From: Cercis canadensis
Lineage: Eukaryota; Streptophyta; Magnoliopsida; Fabales; Fabaceae
Reading direction: 5' to 3'
Length of the DNA stretch: 64,000 nucleotides
Assembly (NCBI GenBank): GCA_003255065.1
Contig: QAOA01002395.1
Coordinates: 186,001-250,000 of the forward strand
Positions 60,101 through 64,000 of this stretch are shown piece after piece. How positions within the stretch are numbered: the first letter of the stretch is position 1; each line of letters starts with the position of its first letter. The position numbers were made by a program, and so were the translations under genes. The notes under the pieces are model-generated. The model was not told the DNA's origin. It saw nothing but the letters and a program-made list of their open reading frames with translations, and did no database searches.

Positions 60101-60563
60101 TGTTCGGAAAAATAGTGAAGGGGCCACAGATGAAGAACGTGGTCGTCTAGAAGTTGTTGGTGAATATCACCTTGGGGAATTTGTGAATCGGTTCCGGCAT
60201 GGTTCCCTTGTTATGCGCTTGCCAGATTCAGATGTGGGCCAGATTCCAACTGTTATTTTTGGTACTATTAATGGCGTGATTGGGGTTATTGCTTCACTTC
60301 CTCATGAGCAATATGTCTTCTTAGAGAAGCTTCAGTCAAACCTAAGGAAGGTGATTAAGGGTGTTGGTGGGCTGAACCATGAGCAATGGAGGTCATTCAA
60401 CAATGAGAAGAAAACTGTAGATGCAAGAAATTTTCTGGATGGGGATTTAATTGAATCATTTCTTGATCTTAACCGCACTAAAATGGATGAGATTTCGAAG
60501 GCAATGAGTGTTTCAGTAGAAGAACTATGCAAGAGAGTAGAAGAATTAACAAGGTTGCACTGA
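46810..60563 (+). CDS. DDB1: DNA damage-binding protein 1 (DDB1), 19 exons
   Basis: Adaptor of CUL4-RING ubiquitin ligases; in plants it links CUL4 to substrate receptors (DDB2, DET1-COP10, COP1-SPA, DWD proteins) in the nucleus, acting in UV repair and light and hormone signalling. Exons: 46810-46913, 47795-47843, 48890-48949, 49062-49153, 50185-50236, 50389-50451, 50567-50616, 51359-51434, 52095-52304, 52445-52551, 52687-52795, 53376-53576, 53713-53928, 54878-54988, 57427-57702, 58055-58329, 58746-59097, 59181-59465, 59982-60563. All introns are GT-AG; the sum is 3,270 bp, 1,089 codons plus stop, matching the usual 1,088-1,095 residues. Starts [20 protein letters not shown]; ends VEELTRLH. 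N-terminal (MMS1-type) and C-terminal (CPSF_A-type) propeller regions are both present. Intron 14 contains a TRIM element. A spurious copy of the first 91 bp of exon 19 lies at 59,720-59,810. Confidence 0.97.
47440..47495. other. Single-N join in DDB1 intron 1
   Basis: The N at 47,470 is flanked by two nearly identical ~23-bp stretches (CCGGGGTATRAAGTTGTCTG), again a small unmerged overlap. It lies in intron 1 and does not affect coding. Confidence 0.75.
51549..51618. repeat. Poly(T) tract in DDB1 intron 8
   Basis: About 70 bases almost entirely T. Lysine-rich frames on the opposite strand here are artefacts. Confidence 0.9.
54163..54194. repeat. (CT)n microsatellite in DDB1 intron 13
   Basis: About 16 CT units. 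Confidence 0.9.
55350..55771 (+). mobile_element. TRIM retrotransposon in DDB1 intron 14
   Basis: 422 bp: two 131-bp direct terminal repeats (55,350-55,480 and 55,641-55,771) starting TGTTACGATATGAGAAATCC and ending GAGTTCCTAACA, with three differences. A primer-site-like TTGGTGCTTTCATTGAGAG follows the first and an AAGGGGTGGGTAA polypurine tract precedes the second. Flanked by GACAT at 55,345-55,349 and 55,772-55,776. No coding capacity; a terminal-repeat retrotransposon in miniature. Confidence 0.93.
59550..60072 (+). repeat. Duplicated block around single-N join at DDB1 exon 19
   Basis: 59,550-59,810 and 59,812-60,072 are both 261 bp, separated by one N at 59,811, and differ at about three bases. 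They cover the end of intron 18 and the first 91 bp of exon 19. Only the second copy continues into the rest of the exon. Confidence 0.92.
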
Positions 60564-61650
60564 TTTTATCCCCATTTGAAGTCTTTATATTTGTTCATTC
60601 TTTATTCTCGTGGTGTAACATTATTTTTCTTTTCTTTTTCCTCTCTTTTGTTAAAATGACATTATGCCATTTTCTCTCTCTCCCTTCTCTCCTCCCCCTC
60701 CTTTCACTTTCCCTCCTTTTGTTCCTTGAACTTTTTCATGACTAGGGAATGGTTTGCAATATATGGATCCCAAATGGTGTATAATATGTATTCCATGTTC
60801 AAAGGACATATTTGGTCCTTGCTTTATGTGTAGGGTTTAATATCTTCCAGCTTTTTCTTTTCCTTTGCTTTTTGGTGGTTGGATTTGTCTGCGGTTTTGA
60901 TTCCATTATCTGGAGAAGATATAACCTGCTGCATGTGGAGATTGTGGGCATTTGTGCATGGCTTGTGTCCAGATTACTTGCTGAGTATCATTGGTTTCCT
61001 TTATTGTTATTGTAGGAGTGCAGTATTAAGGTTTAGCTCCTTGCAGATTCCCATTTTGTTGATATGCCTTTTATTTTTATTTTTCCCTCTTATTTTTCCC
61101 TTTCCATGTCCTTTCAAACATTTTTTTTATACTTCTCGTCCAAGTATTCTTCCTTTCTTACCAATTGTATTGCCTTTTCTTTTCTATTAATGAGAGAAAT
61201 AATAAGAGATCATTATTCTTAGTAAGGCTGCATCGGTTGGGTTTGGGTGGCTTTGACCCATCAAGCCACCCCACAATGCTACCTCGAACCCACCTGACCA
61301 TGCTAGCTGATGCAGAAGGAAAATTGGAACCAATGTTGACCAAATTAGGGCTAAAACTGATGATGGTTAGCTTGGTCGGATTTGAAAATGGTTCGGGTTC
61401 GTTTTTTCAAAATGAAACTAGAAATGCAGTCAATGGAGGAGCTTGCAGCTGGACGTGGGTTTGGAAGATGGTAGCTATACCTTACACAACTTGAAATGTA
61501 ACTTCAATAGCACACATGAATAACTTGACACTACAAATGAAATTATGAAAAATGAGTTCTACAAGGATTTAGAAGGCATGGAGACAACAACCTAAAAACG
61601 TAGTTGCTAAGTTACATTCAAAGGGAGTGTAGCGTTACTCAACCACCCCC
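60564..61650. other. DDB1 3' flank
   Basis: 3' untranslated region and spacer; T/C-rich. Short open frames have no recognisable domains. No clear AATAAA placed with confidence. Confidence 0.5.

Positions 61651-61699
<49 letters not shown>
61651..61699. repeat. (CT)n microsatellite
   Basis: About 20 CT units with one interruption. Confidence 0.92.
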
Positions 61700-61701
<2 letters not shown>

Positions 61702-63469
61702 CACAACACATTGAGTGTTTCTAGTGATTTTAGTGTTACGAAGATTTAGTATGTGATAGAATATATAATTCATTATATAACAATAGCACAATATAGGAAA
61801 GTGTGGTAAACTTCATTTTTTGTTTAACATAGTTTCTTATATGGTGCTGTTTTTATATTTTATAAAGAATTTTATGTTTCGTTATATACTGAGTGATTCA
61901 TTTTTTTTTAAGATATTTACAATGACATTAAATTTGGCTTTTATGTCACAGACATAATCTTCAATCAAGGAAGTGGTTGCACTATACACCCTTAGCAATC
62001 ACCACATAAAAATCATGGCACTTCAGTTAGTGTGAAACCAGAATAACAAACACAACAATAGGTTATTGATACCAAATAAACCTCTTTAGTTCTATAGTCT
62101 TTCAATACTCTCAACACAGCCACGTCCTCTTTCTCTTGTTTCTAACACAACTTTCCTTGTTTTAATTTCTGCAGAAGCATAGTACAGTCATTAGGTATAA
62201 ACAGCTTGTGGAGGTCCTTAGTATTTTCCTGAGGTTTCTTACAATTCTAGTCTTTGACCACAGATATTTTATAGCCATCACGGNATCATATGTAATTTTT
62301 ATATTTTATTGAATATAAATATAATTTATTTTATTTTCTCAAATAAATTTAAAAACAGTTAATTTATACACGTGTCATTTTTATATTGACTAATCTCATG
62401 TAGTATGACATACTACATAAATATGAAAAGTATCTAAGAAACTTCCAAAAAATTATTGTCTCAAAAAATGTTTTTATTGGCTTCAATTTATATATTTGTA
62501 GGTTGAGTAAAAATTAGGATTAATTGACTTAAAAAATATACTTTTAAAAATTATTTAATAAAGTTCTTTTTAAACTATTTATACAAACGATATAATTTTA
62601 AATAAAATATAATATCACAAAACGACAAAAATAGTCCCACGTTTTGGTCATCCGCATGACAGTTCAGATCATGCCTGGCAAGTGCCGGACCAAAATTTTT
62701 TTCTCTCTGCTTCAATCTCCCATTTTTCTTTCTCTCTCTCTCCCTGTATTCGTTTTCTTTCACGCTTTCTGTCTCTTTTTCTCTTTCTTTGTGCCATTTC
62801 TCTTTCTTTCTCTCCTCATTTCTTCACTTTCTTTCACTTTGTCCCGCCAATTTGTTTATTTTTTATTTTGTCTTATCCCACCACTTGCTATCTGGCAGGA
62901 CCATTAAGGTCCCATCAAATGCAAGATAACGGAACTTGATTAATCATTTTGTTATACGGGGATTCTATACTATATGAGTATGTTATACTACACTAACGTA
63001 ATAAATATACATAATTTTTATATTTTATTAAATATAAAATATAATTTATTTAATTTTTTAAACAAACTTAAAAACAGTTAACTTGTACAAGTATTATTTA
63101 TTTATTGGTTATTCTTATGTAGTATGACATATTATATAAATACTAAAAGTATCTAAAAAACCTCATTTATTATATTATATTTTGATCAAAACAGTTCTAT
63201 TATATAATTAGTTTAAAAATAGCACATTTGCTTAAATAGTTTATAAAACAACATTCTTTTTGGTCAATTAACCAAAACTTAGATTTTAAAGGGAGGTGAA
63301 AGTATTAGTTGTGAGACTACCACTACTCGTTATGTTATGATCCAAGGCTAAAAGAAAAAATAATTACGTTATGATCTGAAAAAGTAAAATGATACTCTTA
63401 TACTATTTTTATTACATTTTTTTTTTCTTTTGGTACAAAGGAGAAAATAAAACAAAATTGAGCTCTACA
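61700..63469. other. AT-rich spacer with diverged direct repeat
   Basis: No gene. About 170 bp at 62,285-62,455 recur, diverged, at 62,995-63,170 in the same orientation, including TAGTATGACATA and AAAGTATCTAA. An N at 62,284 lies just before the first unit. Between them is a C/T-rich stretch (62,700-62,870). Confidence 0.6.
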
Positions 63470-63476
63470 GAACACT

Positions 63477-63997
63477 ATTCCCATGGCATTAGCCATTAGC
63501 AATACTCAAATGGCCTAACTCATCAAGAGGTGACGACCACATATCTAACCCAACCTCATGCTTAGTTCCCCATTTTGCCAAGAAGTCAGTACATTGATTA
63601 GCCTCCCAGTAAACATATTGGACCTCCACATGCCAATCTCTATGAAAAAGGTATTGCATATCACAAATTAAAGCTGCATATTGATGAAATTTCCCTTGGC
63701 TTTTTTAATCAACCAAACACAATCTAACGAGTTGCTTTAAAGTCTAACTCTCTTGAAACCCTTATTCCATGCAATACTCAAGCCTTGGACCATAGCTTGA
63801 AGCTCTGCTTGAAAATTGGTGGCCTTCCCAAGATGAAGAGAGAAACCCAAAAGCCAGTGTCCATCCTCATCTTTGAGACACCCTCCCGCACCTGCAGCAC
63901 CTGGGTTGCCCAAGGAGCTGCCACCCACATTTAGGGCTATTACTCCTTGCTGAGGCTTAGTCCAAGAGACCAAGAGTGATTGAGTAGTAGTCGGCAA
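63477..63997 (-). pseudogene. LINE-type RNase H domain fragment
   Basis: RNase H domain as found at the end of plant non-LTR retrotransposon proteins and related host-annotated genes. The N-terminal motif reads LNVGGSSLGNPGAAG: the usual catalytic Asp of NVDGS is Gly. FQAELQAM keeps the catalytic Glu. After a break at about 63,735-63,700 the C-terminus resumes (WHVEVQYVYWEANQCTDFLA near 63,610-63,555). It runs off the right window edge. No introns or host gene context visible. Confidence 0.75.
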
Positions 63998-64000
63998 ATC

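Noticed and set aside
62644-62939. Two overlapping plus-strand frames rich in Phe/Ser/Leu
   Set aside because: They are translations of a C/T-rich low-complexity tract.

Overview
This is nuclear DNA of a flowering plant, most likely a eudicot. The evidence is a complete intron-rich plant DDB1 gene, Ty3/Gypsy elements primed by tRNA-Asp, Copia, MULE and CACTA remnants, and two integrated plant pararetrovirus copies. There are no bacterial-style operons, CRISPR arrays or recognisable tRNA/rRNA genes. I cannot name the species from sequence alone.

Layout. Positions 1-13,625 hold minus-strand Athila-like Ty3/Gypsy elements. A left copy keeps a long open gag-pol frame that runs off the window. 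It is joined at about 3,400 to the 3' noncoding end of a decayed second copy, whose leader, tRNA-Asp primer site and 1.42 kb LTR end at 12,146. That LTR sits inside the leader of an older relative, which left another LTR (12,222-13,625). Positions 13,626-17,150 are an endogenous pararetrovirus fragment (minus) with the order coat, movement, protease, RT. Positions 17,155-24,283 are a plus-strand Athila-like remnant (RT, RNase H, integrase, 3' region, LTR, gag). Positions 25,900-27,925 are a Copia 3' end (minus). Positions 27,926-36,700 are a second pararetrovirus (minus, movement-coat-protease order), split by a 3,460-bp solo LTR (TTAGG target duplication) that contains a ~190-bp tandem array. 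Positions 36,741-39,023 carry LTR fragments, followed by a 654-base N gap.

Positions 39,684-42,412 hold a MuDR-type transposase gene lacking its catalytic core, next to a MULE-like terminus. Positions 42,955-43,981 are a CACTA transposase tail with the CACTA terminus. Positions 44,268-45,422 are a terminal-inverted-repeat element (TAA duplication) that encloses a small plant-type protein gene.

The one clear cellular gene of known function is DDB1 (46,810-60,563, plus): 19 exons and 1,089 codons, with a 422-bp TRIM retroelement in intron 14. Downstream are microsatellites, AT-rich spacer with a diverged direct repeat, and a LINE-type RNase H fragment at the right edge.

Assembly caution: single N bases mark contig joins. 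At 6,846, 40,746 and 59,811 the flanks repeat each other for about 250-270 bp. These are probably unmerged overlaps rather than biology, and one falsely duplicates the start of the last DDB1 exon.
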